Assembly: GCF_017876405.1 (NCBI RefSeq)
Contig: NZ_JAGINW010000001.1
Location: 4,663,203 to 4,727,202 of the forward strand
Reading direction: 5' to 3'
DNA length: 64,000 nt
From: Kibdelosporangium banguiense
Lineage (GTDB): Bacteria > Actinomycetota > Actinomycetes > Mycobacteriales > Pseudonocardiaceae
Positions 45,404-54,339 of this stretch are shown one piece after another. A program made the position numbers and the translations under genes. The stretch's first letter is position 1; each line of letters starts with the position of its first letter. The notes beneath the pieces are model-generated. The model saw only the letters and a program-made list of their open reading frames with translations. It was not told where the DNA came from and made no database searches.

Positions 45404-46050
45404 TAACTGCGGTTGCCGCCGTACACCGCGGCGGCGACCGCGGCGTCCACGCCGGCGATCAGGCCGGCAACCGGCTCGGCAAGCCTACTTTTCACTCGTT
45501 CGACCCAGGCCATCACCTGTTTGCGGGACAGCTCGGGCTGGCAGATGTCATCGAGGCCGATCGCCCATGCGAGTAAGGCCAGAGTGGCTGTGGGCACGTC
45601 GCAGTCGGCGTTGCCGAGCATCGCGGTGCGCAGGATCGCGCGCGGTGCCGACGCTGCCCGGAGATCGGATGGCTGGTAGTGCAGGGACAGTTTGAACATG
45701 CCGCGTTTCTCTTTTGGAGTAACGAGTTCCCGGACCGTGAGATTTTCCACGACCGTGTCGTAGGTGCCGGATCGCAGGTGTTCCACCCAATCGCGTATCC
45801 CGTGCTGGTCCGTTTCGCCCATGATGTGCGCCAACGTACGGTCGGCTATCGCGTCGCCGGTGGCGTAACGGCTTACCAGTACGACAGTTCCGTGGTCGAG
45901 CGTGATTCGCTCGTCGAACAGCAGATCTCCCAGTGCCGCACCGGAAAGACCGATGTCGAGGATGTCGCGGCGGATTCGGGGCCTGCCGCTGAACGGATCA
46001 TGACCGAGGAAGTACAGGCACTCGCACAGCGAGAGATCACCCAACCGCAC
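45403..46050 (-). CDS. GPP34 (Golgi phosphoprotein 3-like) family protein
   Basis: A 215-aa protein of the GPP34/VPS74 family, widespread in actinobacteria and thought to bind membrane phosphoinositides in eukaryotes. Recognisable text: LSLCECLYFLGHDPFSGRP, LSGAALGDLLFDERITL, LVTPKEKRGMFKL and LALLAWAIGLDDICQPEL. GTG 46050 is chosen because GGGAG lies 5 nt upstream; the long extension beyond it is antisense to the permease gene. It is divergent from the permease gene with a 108-nt promoter region between. Confidence 0.85.
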   Translation of the reverse strand: MRLGDLSLCECLYFLGHDPFSGRPRIRRDILDIGLSGAALGDLLFDERITLDHGTVVLVSRYATGDAIADRTLAHIMGETDQHGIRDWVEHLRSGTYDTVVENLTVRELVTPKEKRGMFKLSLHYQPSDLRAASAPRAILRTAMLGNADCDVPTATLALLAWAIGLDDICQPELSRKQVMAWVERVKSRLAEPVAGLIAGVDAAVAAAVYGGNRS

Positions 46051-46158
46051 TGTGACTCCCGGGGAGACGAGAAAGTGGCCGGACCAATGGATAACCGCCG
46101 GACTTGATCCTATACTTCCGCGGCGTCGTGTCCAATCCTGCAGAAGGACAACGGAATC

Positions 46159-47604
46159 ATGGTGACCGCAGCGTCGGGGTTCACTCGTGGCCTGGCCAGG
46201 CCACGCTTGGGTGCCGCGCAGATCGTGTTCTTCGTTGTCGCTGCATCCGGGCCGCTGTTCGCCATCGCCGGCGGCATCTCCACGACATACGCGGTGACGG
46301 GAATTATCGGCGTACCACTGTCTTTTGTAGTACTCGCACCGGTGTTGGCGTTGTTCGCAGTGGGTTACGCGGCGATGAGCCGGCACATCACCAACGCTGG
46401 GGCGTTCTACCCATACGTGGCAAACGGGACTGGCCGGTCGACCGGCATTGCGGTCTCATTCGTCGCCGTGGTGGCCTACAACTGTATACAGATCAGCGTT
46501 TACGGGTTGTTCGGCTGGTCGGTCGCAACTTTCGTTCAGCAGAAGACCGGAACGGATATTCCCTGGTGGCTCTGGTCTCTGGCGATTCTGCTGGTGGTGG
46601 GCGTCCTGGGTGCGCTGCGGGTCGACATCAACGCCAAGGTGCTCGGCGTTGTGCTCATCCTTGAGTGCGCCGCGATTCTGGTGGTCGACATAGCGGGTCT
46701 CACCAACCCTGCGCCGGGTGACTCACTGGCCCCGTTGGACCCGGCGAACCTGTTCGTCACGGGAGTCGGCGCGGTATTCGCGCTGTCAGTAGCGGCTTTC
46801 ACGGGGTTTGAAGGCGCCGCCACCTACGGCGAGGAATGCAGGCATCCGAGCCGGACGGTCGCGCGGGCAACATATGTCGCAATTGGACTGACAGGCGTTT
46901 TGTATACGGTATCCGCCTTGGCCATGGCTGTCGGCGTCGGGCCCTCGGAGATCGTCGGCCAGGCGCAGCAACAGGGCCCTGGAGTGTTCTTCGGTATCAG
47001 CGGCCGGCATCTCGGTTCGCCGATCACCGACATCGTCTACATCCTGTTTCTGACAAGTCAGTTCGCGTCCCTGCTCAGTTTCCACAACGCTGTCGCGCGG
47101 TGTTTCTTCGCACTAGGCCGGGAGGGCGTTCTGCCGGAAGCACTTGGCCGCACGAATCGGCGCACTGGCTCACCGGTCGCGGGCTCGCTGACACAATCGG
47201 TGATCGCGCTCGTCGTGGTCGCGGGTTTCGTAGTCGCCGGGCGGCATCCGGTTTTCGAACTGTTCACCTGGCTGGGGGTGATCGCGTCCACCGGCGTCGT
47301 GCTGATCATGATCACGGTGTCGGTCGCGGTGATCCAGTTCTTCCGCCGGCATCCCGGCACCGAGACATCGTGGCAACGCCTGATCGCGCCGGCACTCGCG
47401 GTGCTGTTGCTGGCCGGCGTCTTCTTGCTGATCATCCTGAACTTCGGCAGACTCCTTGGCACGCAAAGCGGTTCCACGCTCACGTGGATCCTGCCGGGGC
47501 CACTGCTGCTGGCGGTGATCCTGGGCTACACGCGTGGTGCGGTGCTGCGCAGGCGGAAACCGGCTGTCTACGCCAAAGTCGGCGGTACGGGGGGAGTTCG
47601 ATGA
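46159..47604 (+). CDS. APC-family amino acid permease
   Basis: A 481-aa transporter with about twelve membrane helices. It opens with LGAAQIVFFVVAASGPLFAIAGGI (helix 1 with the unwound Gly region), and SVAAFTGFEGAATYGEECRHPSRTV is the conserved helix-6 block of the amino acid-polyamine-organocation family. ATG 46159 follows GAAGGA. Its stop overlaps the start of the GNAT gene (ATGA), making a two-gene operon. The substrate is an amino acid or amine, not determinable here. Confidence 0.9.
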   Translation: MVTAASGFTRGLARPRLGAAQIVFFVVAASGPLFAIAGGISTTYAVTGIIGVPLSFVVLAPVLALFAVGYAAMSRHITNAGAFYPYVANGTGRSTGIAVSFVAVVAYNCIQISVYGLFGWSVATFVQQKTGTDIPWWLWSLAILLVVGVLGALRVDINAKVLGVVLILECAAILVVDIAGLTNPAPGDSLAPLDPANLFVTGVGAVFALSVAAFTGFEGAATYGEECRHPSRTVARATYVAIGLTGVLYTVSALAMAVGVGPSEIVGQAQQQGPGVFFGISGRHLGSPITDIVYILFLTSQFASLLSFHNAVARCFFALGREGVLPEALGRTNRRTGSPVAGSLTQSVIALVVVAGFVVAGRHPVFELFTWLGVIASTGVVLIMITVSVAVIQFFRRHPGTETSWQRLIAPALAVLLLAGVFLLIILNFGRLLGTQSGSTLTWILPGPLLLAVILGYTRGAVLRRRKPAVYAKVGGTGGVR

Positions 47605-48185
47605 CCGTTCGGGAAGCCGGTTACGCCGATCTGCCGTCGGTCGGCCGGTTGCTGGGTGCCGCGTTTCAGGATGATCCGGTCAGTGAATGGGTGTTCCCGG
47701 AGGCGGAACGGCGTCAGGCTGTGCAACCGGCTTTCTTCGAGGCGTTCGCCACGGCGGCGCTGGACACCGGCGGCGTGGTCTACGTGCGTGCGGACGCCAT
47801 CGCCGCGACGGTCTGGTTTCCCGGAGGTGAGGACGATGGCGACGAAGACGACTTCATGGCCAGGTTCGGCATGCTGACCGACGAGGAGGCGGCGACCTTC
47901 GGGCGGCTGGCCGGCCTGATGGCCGAGCACCATCCGGAGCACGGCGCACACATGCACCTGCAGTTCATCGGTGTGCTTCCGGCGCGGCAGCGATCCGGCA
48001 TCGGTGGTGAACTGCTGGAACACAACCTGGCGGTCCTGGACAAGGACAGCACGCCCGCGTACCTCGAAGCGAGTTCCCAGCTCAGCCCGCCGCTCTACGA
48101 GCGGCTTGGGTTCGAGCACATCGGTGTACCGTTCGGCCCAGCCGGCGGTCCGCGGATGTACCCGATGTGGCGCCAATTAGTGTGA
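47601..48185 (+). CDS. GNAT-family N-acetyltransferase
   Basis: A 194-aa acetyltransferase. It shows the acetyl-CoA-binding motif LQFIGVLPARQRSGIGGELLEH (R-x-x-G-I-G), then PAYLEASSQLSPPLYERLGFE typical of the family's C-terminal region. ATG overlaps the permease stop and has GGGGGAG upstream. The coupling to an APC permease suggests it acetylates a compound carried by that permease, but this is inference. Confidence 0.9.
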   Translation: MTVREAGYADLPSVGRLLGAAFQDDPVSEWVFPEAERRQAVQPAFFEAFATAALDTGGVVYVRADAIAATVWFPGGEDDGDEDDFMARFGMLTDEEAATFGRLAGLMAEHHPEHGAHMHLQFIGVLPARQRSGIGGELLEHNLAVLDKDSTPAYLEASSQLSPPLYERLGFEHIGVPFGPAGGPRMYPMWRQLV

Positions 48186-48189
48186 CCGG

Positions 48190-48852
48190 GTGAAGTTCTC
48201 AGGGTTCGGCGAACACGCCATCGACTTCTACGACGGGCTCGTGGTCGACAATTCCAAGGCGTACTGGGAAGACAACCGCGAGATCTACAACGACGACGTG
48301 CGGGCACCGATGGAGGCCCTGCTCGCCGAGCTCAGCGCGGAGTTCGCGGCGGAGTTCGGCAAGGCGAAGGTCTTCCGGCCGTACCGCGACGTCCGGTTCG
48401 CCAAGGACAAGGCGCCGTACAAGACGAACTGCGGCGGCGTGATCGAGCAGGGCCGTGGCGGCGGCGCGTACTACGTCGAGATCAGCCCGGCCGGGCTGCG
48501 GGTCGGCGGCGGGTGCTTCTACCTCGAGTCCGACCAGATCGCCCGGTTCCGTGCGGCGATCGCCGAGGAGGTGCACGGCCCCGCGTTCGAGCAGATGGTG
48601 AACAAACTGCGCCGGGCCGGCTGGGACATTCTCGGCAACCAGCTGAAGACCAAGCCGAAGGGCTACGACGCCGACCACCCCCGGATCGAACTGCTCAAAC
48701 ACAAGTCGCTGTACGCGGCGCGTACCTGGGAACCAGCCGATTTCCTGCACGAACGCGAGTGCTTCACCCGCGTGCGCAAGGCCTGGCGCGAGCTGCGGCC
48801 GCTCAACGAATGGGCCCGTGACCATGTAGGAGTCAGTCTCCGAACGGCGTAG
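48190..48852 (+). CDS. DUF2461 (TIGR02453) family protein
   Basis: A 220-aa protein of the DUF2461 family. Diagnostic text: GEHAIDFYDGLVVDNSKAYW (N-terminal), VFRPYRDVRFAKDKAPYKTN, and GAYYVEISPAGLRVGGGCFY. Its function is unknown. GTG 48190 is 4 nt after the GNAT stop, so it may be the third gene of the permease-GNAT operon. Confidence 0.9.
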   Translation: MKFSGFGEHAIDFYDGLVVDNSKAYWEDNREIYNDDVRAPMEALLAELSAEFAAEFGKAKVFRPYRDVRFAKDKAPYKTNCGGVIEQGRGGGAYYVEISPAGLRVGGGCFYLESDQIARFRAAIAEEVHGPAFEQMVNKLRRAGWDILGNQLKTKPKGYDADHPRIELLKHKSLYAARTWEPADFLHERECFTRVRKAWRELRPLNEWARDHVGVSLRTA

Positions 48853-48903
48853 TGGCCTACCCCGATGTGGTGAATCACCGAAAGTTAGGACACGATCCAG
48901 AGC

Positions 48904-50229
48904 ATGGAACGCTCCCAGTGGTCCTGGTGGCGGGTGGCAGCCACGGTCGTGGCGCCGGTTTTCGGCGTGACCGCGATCGCCGTTGTGGTCCTGTTGCTGA
49001 CGGACGCACCGGACGCCGTACGCACCGGCGTCTGGTTCGGCATCCTGACCGGCGGTGCTGTCGCCCTCATGTTGCTCGCCCGGCATTTCTGGCGGCTTGA
49101 GCAGACGGCGTCGCTCAGCGAGATAGACATCCTCGAAAGACGCGGCGCCGAGGCGTACGCACGCGCGGCCGACCAACTCGGCTCAGACAAGGCGCCTGTA
49201 CGGCTGGCTGGCCTGTACGCGTTGGAGCGTCTCGCGCAAGTCGACGGCCAATACCGTCAGACCATCGTCAACGTCATCTGCTCTTACCTACGGATGCCGT
49301 ACGCACCTCCTGAGCAAGCCGGGGACACCGTCGGTGACGTGGCCGAACGCGGCGTACGCATCGCCGCGCAGCGCATCCTTGCGAGCCACCTCCGTCCCGC
49401 CGACGCCGAGCTGTTCTGGTCCGAAATCGACCTGGACCTGTCCGGCGCCACCTTGATCGACTTCGTCCTGGCCAACGGCCGGCTGCGCACCGCGACCTTC
49501 GACCGGGCCCACTTCGCCGGTGAGATCTCGTTCGCCGGCACTCAGATCGCCGCCGACGCCCGTTTCACCAACTCCCGGTTCGTCAGCCGGCGGGCCGACT
49601 TCCGCGGAACCTGGTTCGCCGCGCGGACCGACTTCACCGGCGCCGGATTCGCCGGAGACACGGACTTCACCGGCGCGAAGTTCAACGGCGAGGCGGTCTT
49701 CGCGAAGGTCGTGTTCGCCGGAGCGGTCGACTTCTCCCAGGTCGCGTTCAGTGCCGCGGCCGGATTCCGCGGCGTGATGTTCGTCGGCCGCTCCGAATTC
49801 GCCTCGGCCTGGTTCGCCGCGGAGACCGACTTCAGCAGCGCGGCCTTCTCCAAGGACGCGGTGTTCAACGGCGTCCGCTTCGACGCGCACGTCGAGGCCC
49901 TCGGTGCGTTCTTCGCCGCCCACTGCAGCTTCCGTGGCGCCTACGTCACTCGCAACGCGGACCTGCGTGCCGCCCGCTTCGGCGGCAACGTCGACTTCAC
50001 CGAAGCATGGTTCGCCACCACAGCCATGCTCGACGGCGGCCGTGTCCGCGTCGACGCCGACCGCAGCCTCTCGATCTGGCCCCTGGGCTGGGCGATCCGC
50101 GAACCCAAGGACGACACCGAAGCCCGGCTGGCCGACCGCGAAGGAGCCTGGGGCTACCTCATCCGCACGAACTCGTTGGACAAGCCGACCCCGGTCAAAC
50201 GCGGCGGCGCCCCACCCAACGCGCCCTGA
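48904..50229 (+). CDS. Membrane-anchored pentapeptide-repeat protein
   Basis: A 441-aa protein with two N-terminal membrane helices (VVAPVFGVTAIAVVVLLL and VWFGILTGGAVALMLLA), a cytoplasmic helical linker with RLAGLYALERLAQVDGQYRQ, and about 30 tandem pentapeptide repeats of the A(D/N)F-x-x type (ADFRGTWFAARTDFTGAGFA) forming a right-handed beta-helix. The N-terminal layout is common in actinobacterial pentapeptide proteins. The tail carries DREGAWGYLIRTNSL. Function is unknown. Confidence 0.88.
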   Translation: MERSQWSWWRVAATVVAPVFGVTAIAVVVLLLTDAPDAVRTGVWFGILTGGAVALMLLARHFWRLEQTASLSEIDILERRGAEAYARAADQLGSDKAPVRLAGLYALERLAQVDGQYRQTIVNVICSYLRMPYAPPEQAGDTVGDVAERGVRIAAQRILASHLRPADAELFWSEIDLDLSGATLIDFVLANGRLRTATFDRAHFAGEISFAGTQIAADARFTNSRFVSRRADFRGTWFAARTDFTGAGFAGDTDFTGAKFNGEAVFAKVVFAGAVDFSQVAFSAAAGFRGVMFVGRSEFASAWFAAETDFSSAAFSKDAVFNGVRFDAHVEALGAFFAAHCSFRGAYVTRNADLRAARFGGNVDFTEAWFATTAMLDGGRVRVDADRSLSIWPLGWAIREPKDDTEARLADREGAWGYLIRTNSLDKPTPVKRGGAPPNAP

Positions 50230-50470
50230 GGTTTCTGAACACGAAAGAGGCCGACAGGGGATGAATTTCTGGCCAACGGCGGTTTTCACGCGCCGGCGAT
50301 CCCCGCCGGAATGATCACGTGAAGATCAATTGAAATGCCTTGACCTGTGTAAACCCAGAACTGTCGGTGCTCGCCGGTACGCTGGATACCGGGGGGCCGA
50401 GGCCCGCGTCGCGATATTACTGACAGGTAGTTCCGCATCGGTTCAGATGGAGGGGCTAGGCTGCACGAAC

Positions 50471-51895
50471 GTGAGCCGACGCGCGAAGATCGTCTGTACC
50501 CTGGGTCCCGCTACCTCGACCCCGGAACGTGTCCTCGAACTGGTCGAGGCGGGTATGGACGTGGCGAGAATGAATTTCAGCCACGGCAGCCACAGTGACC
50601 ACAAGCAGGTGTACGACGTGGTCCGGGCCGCATCCGACGAGACGGGACACGCCGTCGGGATCATGGCTGACCTGCAGGGACCGAAGATCCGGTTGGGCAC
50701 GTTCGCCAACGGGCCGGTCGAATGGAAGACCGGGGACGTCGTCCGGATCACCGTCGAGGACGTCGTCGGGACGCACGACCGCGTATCCACCACGTACGAG
50801 GGCCTGGCGCGCGACGCCAAGGCCGGCGACCGGCTGCTCGTCGACGACGGCAAGGTCGGCCTGGTGGTCCGGGAGGTCGAGAACCAGGACGTGATCTGCG
50901 AGGTCACCGAGGGCGGCCCGGTCAGCAACAACAAGGGCATCTCGCTGCCGGGTATGGACGTGTCCGTGCCGGCGATGAGCGAGAAGGACATCGAGGACCT
51001 CGAGTTCGCGCTGTCGCTCGGCGTGGACTTCATCGCGTTGTCCTTCGTCCGGTCGCCTGCCGACATCGACCTGGTGCACCAGGTGATGGACCGGGTCGGC
51101 CGCGGCCGGCTGCCGGTGATCGCCAAGCTGGAGAAGCCCGAGGGGGTCGACAACCTCGAGGCGATCGTGCTGGCCTTCGACGGCATCATGGTCGCCCGCG
51201 GTGACCTGGGCGTCGAACTGCCGCTCGAGCAGGTGCCGCTGGTGCAGAAGCGCGCGATCCAGATCGCCCGCGAGAACGCCAAGCCGGTCATCGTGGCCAC
51301 CCAGATGCTCGACTCGATGATCAACAACTCCCGGCCGACGCGCGCCGAGGCGTCGGACGTGGCCAACGCCGTGCTCGACGGTGCCGACGCGGTCATGCTG
51401 TCGGGTGAGACGAGCGTCGGCCGCTACCCGATCGAGTCCGTCGAGACGATGGGCCGGATCGTGCAGGCCGTCGAGACCGAGTCCACGGCCGTGCCGCCGT
51501 TGACCCACGTCCCGCGTACCAAGCGTGGCGTGCTGTCCTACGCGGCGCGTGACATCGGTGAGCGCCTCAACGCGAAGGCTTTGGTCGCGTTCACACAGTC
51601 GGGTGACACCGTGCGCAGGCTCGCGAGGCTGCACACGCACCTGCCGCTGCTCGCGTTCACGCCTGAGCAGGAGGTTCGCAGCCAGCTGTCGCTGACCTGG
51701 GGCACCGAGACCTTCCTGGTGCCGCGGGTGGAGACCACCGACCAGATGGTCCGCCAGGTCGACATCTCCATGCTGTCCATCGGCCGCTACCAGCCAGGCG
51801 ATCTAGTGGTGATCGTCGCAGGGTCGCCTCCGGGTACGGTCGGGTCAACTAACCTCATCCGGGTACACCGTTTGGGCGAAGAAGACCACGCTTAG
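50471..51895 (+). CDS. pyk: Pyruvate kinase
   Basis: A 474-aa glycolytic enzyme converting PEP and ADP to pyruvate and ATP. GTG 50471 gives VSRRAKIVCTLGPATSTPERV, the usual actinobacterial N-terminus; an in-frame ATG at 50447 is less typical. Active-site text: ARMNFSHGSHSDHK, DLQGPKIRLG, VIAKLEKPEGV, GIMVARGDLGVELP and VATQMLDSMINNSRPTRAE, with a regulatory C-terminal domain of normal length. A 240-nt upstream region (50230-50470) likely holds its promoter. tesB follows 8 nt after the stop. Confidence 0.97.
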   Translation: MSRRAKIVCTLGPATSTPERVLELVEAGMDVARMNFSHGSHSDHKQVYDVVRAASDETGHAVGIMADLQGPKIRLGTFANGPVEWKTGDVVRITVEDVVGTHDRVSTTYEGLARDAKAGDRLLVDDGKVGLVVREVENQDVICEVTEGGPVSNNKGISLPGMDVSVPAMSEKDIEDLEFALSLGVDFIALSFVRSPADIDLVHQVMDRVGRGRLPVIAKLEKPEGVDNLEAIVLAFDGIMVARGDLGVELPLEQVPLVQKRAIQIARENAKPVIVATQMLDSMINNSRPTRAEASDVANAVLDGADAVMLSGETSVGRYPIESVETMGRIVQAVETESTAVPPLTHVPRTKRGVLSYAARDIGERLNAKALVAFTQSGDTVRRLARLHTHLPLLAFTPEQEVRSQLSLTWGTETFLVPRVETTDQMVRQVDISMLSIGRYQPGDLVVIVAGSPPGTVGSTNLIRVHRLGEEDHA

Positions 51896-51903
51896 GAGCT
51901 TTG

Positions 51904-52812
51904 ATGACCGAGGTCGCGCGGGCCGCTGCGGCGGATCCGGGCCAGGCGGGCGCGTCCGGTCAGCCGGTGCTGGACCGCCTGGTCGCACTACTGGACCTCG
52001 AGGTCATCGAGGAGAACATCTTTCGCGGAGTGAGCCCCGCCGACCGCCCGATCCGGGTGTTCGGCGGGCAGGTCGCCGCCCAGGCGTTGATCGCGGCGGG
52101 CCGGACGGTCCCGTCGGATCGGCACGTGCACTCGCTGCACGCGTACTTCATCCGCGGTGGCGACCCGAGCATCCCGATCGTGTACGAAGTCGACCGGATC
52201 AGGGACGGCCGCTCCTTCACCACCCGCCGCGTGGTGGCGATCCAGCGCGGCAAGGCGATCTTTTCGCTGTCCGCGTCGTTCCAGGTGATCGAACCTGGCC
52301 TGGAGCATGCCGACTCGATGCCCGACGTGCCCGCGCCCGAGAGCCTGCCGACGTACTCCGACCAGGTCGGGCAGGCGCACGGCAAGCTGGACCCGGTTAG
52401 GTCGTTGCCGCGTCCCATCGACATCCGTTACGTCAGCGAACCGCCGTGGCTGTCCCGCGACAAGGGACCGCGCGAAGGCCGTAACCAGGTCTGGATGCGT
52501 GCCGACGGCAAGCTCGCTGACGACCCGTTGCTGCACGTCTGCGTGCTCGCGTACGCCTCGGACATGACGCTGCTCGACGCCCCGCTCGCGCGGCACGGCA
52601 AGTACTGGTGGCTCGACAAGGTCAACGGCGCGAGCCTGGACCACGCGATGTGGTTCCACCGGCCGTTCCGCGCTGACGAGTGGTTCCTTTACGACTGCGA
52701 GTCACCGAGCGCGTCCGGCGCCCGCGGCCTGGCCACGGGCCGGTTCTTCGCCCAGGACGGCACATTGATCGCGACAGTCGTCCAAGAAGGACTACTGCGC
52801 GTCGCTGACTGA
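51904..52812 (+). CDS. tesB: Acyl-CoA thioesterase II
   Basis: A 302-aa double-hot-dog thioesterase hydrolysing medium- and long-chain acyl-CoA. Motifs: FRGVSPADRPIRVFGGQVAAQAL, HSLHAYFIRGGDP, and the C-terminal domain text ASLDHAMWFHRPFRADEW with SGARGLATGRFF. ATG 51904 has AGGAG 7 nt upstream. The pyk-tesB order is conserved in mycobacteria. Its 3' end overlaps the convergent thiopeptide gene by 21 nt, marking the left edge of that cluster. Confidence 0.93.
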   Translation: MTEVARAAAADPGQAGASGQPVLDRLVALLDLEVIEENIFRGVSPADRPIRVFGGQVAAQALIAAGRTVPSDRHVHSLHAYFIRGGDPSIPIVYEVDRIRDGRSFTTRRVVAIQRGKAIFSLSASFQVIEPGLEHADSMPDVPAPESLPTYSDQVGQAHGKLDPVRSLPRPIDIRYVSEPPWLSRDKGPREGRNQVWMRADGKLADDPLLHVCVLAYASDMTLLDAPLARHGKYWWLDKVNGASLDHAMWFHRPFRADEWFLYDCESPSASGARGLATGRFFAQDGTLIATVVQEGLLRVAD

Positions 52813-54339
52813 GCCCGCTGACTCCGATCTCGCGACCGGGAGCAAGTACACGAGAGTGGCATTCACCCCGTCCAACGCGAGCAGGTCGTGCGCGAGGTCG
52901 TCGTAGATGCCGCCGATCGTCCCCATCGAGAGCCCCATCGCGGCGGCCGTCAGTCCCAGGTTCTGGGCCAGGTGACCTGCCTCGGTGAACGCGAACCGGA
53001 GCGCCCGCAAGCCGTACGTCTGCCGTAGTTCGCCGATCCTGACATAGAGGGCAAGCACGGCAGGCGTGCCCGACAGTTCGGTAGTTCCCGGCCCGAACCA
53101 CATCGACGTGCTCTCCAGGTCCGGTACGGACGGACACGGCCCGGTCCATTCCAGGGTCCGGCAGATCTCGTCGAAGTCATAGCAACCGGGGGTCAATCCC
53201 TCGACAGACAACGCGATTGCCCTGATTCGTGCGCAATATTGCGCTCCAGCGCTCGGATATGGCCGTCCGCCCTGAGCTGTCCAGAGCAAAGTGGACAGTT
53301 CAACAGTGGTGAGGGTGCCACTGAGGGCTTCGTCGCGGCTGGTGTGCCTGTCGTTCAAAGCGGTGACGAGCGGGACCGTGAGGTTTTCCGGTGGCGGCAA
53401 CGCCATTGTCCAGTTCTTGGCCGGCGCGGGCGGTTTGCTTGCTGTGCGCGGGAACTGGTTGATGAACCCGGGCAAGAACTTGCTTGCCTCAAGATAGCGC
53501 TGGTCGGAATCATCGCCGTGGAACGTGCTCAGCCCGTCGGGCGCGAGCGCGGCAGCCGCGACAAGCCAGCAGACCATGCGTTCCTCTTCCGGACTGACCC
53601 CCATCCGGTTGAACAACATATGCAGCTGCGACGCCCAGAACCGTGGCGGCAGGTCAGCCTTCGCCCTGGCGGCGCGGATCTGCTCGGACCAATGTGCGGC
53701 TGCCGGGTTGTCCGGACGGTCCCACCTTGCGCTGATCTCCTTGCCACGCTGAGAAAGAATCTGATGCGCGGCGATATGTGACTCGAGTGAGGGCGACGTG
53801 GCTGGTTCCTGGGCGTATCGCCAACTCGCGCCCATCGTGCGCAGCCAGGCCGCTGCCGCGGGCCGGTCCATTCCGAGCGCCCTGGTCGTAGTGATGGCGA
53901 GTCCAATCGCGGCGCTGAGCCTGGCGCTCTTCGAACGCGTGGACCGCAGTACCGCGACGGCGACTTCTGTGCTGCGGCAGAACAAGTCCTCAGCAATCGG
54001 CAGCCCTTCCGGGCCACCGTAACGCTCGATCTCCGGTTCGTACGGAACTTCGCGGACATCCCCGTGCGGCAACCATTCGCCACCGGGCGCGCCGATCTCG
54101 GCGTAGTACGCGACCGGGTCGATGTCGAGCAAAGGATGGTCCGTCGCGGTGACCAGGTCAAGGATGCTCTGCCTCAAGTCTTGCTTGCCGCGGTAACGGA
54201 TGCGCAGATGCGGCCCGGTCTCCCAATAGCGGACATAGAACCAGTCGCCCTCGAACAACGCGGCGAGCTTGCCGGTGACGAAGTCGTCCACGTGTCCCGA
54301 CTGCCACGAAAGTCGGCAGTGCACACTGTTCCAGGTCAC
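52792..54339 (-). CDS. Fused glutamate-elimination / SagB-like azoline dehydrogenase (LazF type)
   Basis: A 515-aa two-domain protein. Residues 1-~270 are a thiopeptide-type LanB C-terminal (elimination) domain: GDWFYVRYWETGPHLRIRYRG, a central Glu/Arg-rich region and the closing block QLHMLFNRMGVSPEEERMVCWL. Residues ~310-515 are a SagB-like FMN nitroreductase domain with PYPSAGAQYCARIRAI, LALYVRIGELRQTYGLRALRF and EAGHLAQNLGLTAAAMGLS. In lactazole synthesis LazF has this same fusion, removing tRNA-donated glutamate to make dehydroalanines and oxidising thiazolines. ATG overlaps the previous gene by 4 nt. It is the last gene of the cluster. Confidence 0.85.
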   Translation of the reverse strand: MTWNSVHCRLSWQSGHVDDFVTGKLAALFEGDWFYVRYWETGPHLRIRYRGKQDLRQSILDLVTATDHPLLDIDPVAYYAEIGAPGGEWLPHGDVREVPYEPEIERYGGPEGLPIAEDLFCRSTEVAVAVLRSTRSKSARLSAAIGLAITTTRALGMDRPAAAAWLRTMGASWRYAQEPATSPSLESHIAAHQILSQRGKEISARWDRPDNPAAAHWSEQIRAARAKADLPPRFWASQLHMLFNRMGVSPEEERMVCWLVAAAALAPDGLSTFHGDDSDQRYLEASKFLPGFINQFPRTASKPPAPAKNWTMALPPPENLTVPLVTALNDRHTSRDEALSGTLTTVELSTLLWTAQGGRPYPSAGAQYCARIRAIALSVEGLTPGCYDFDEICRTLEWTGPCPSVPDLESTSMWFGPGTTELSGTPAVLALYVRIGELRQTYGLRALRFAFTEAGHLAQNLGLTAAAMGLSMGTIGGIYDDLAHDLLALDGVNATLVYLLPVARSESAGSVSDAQ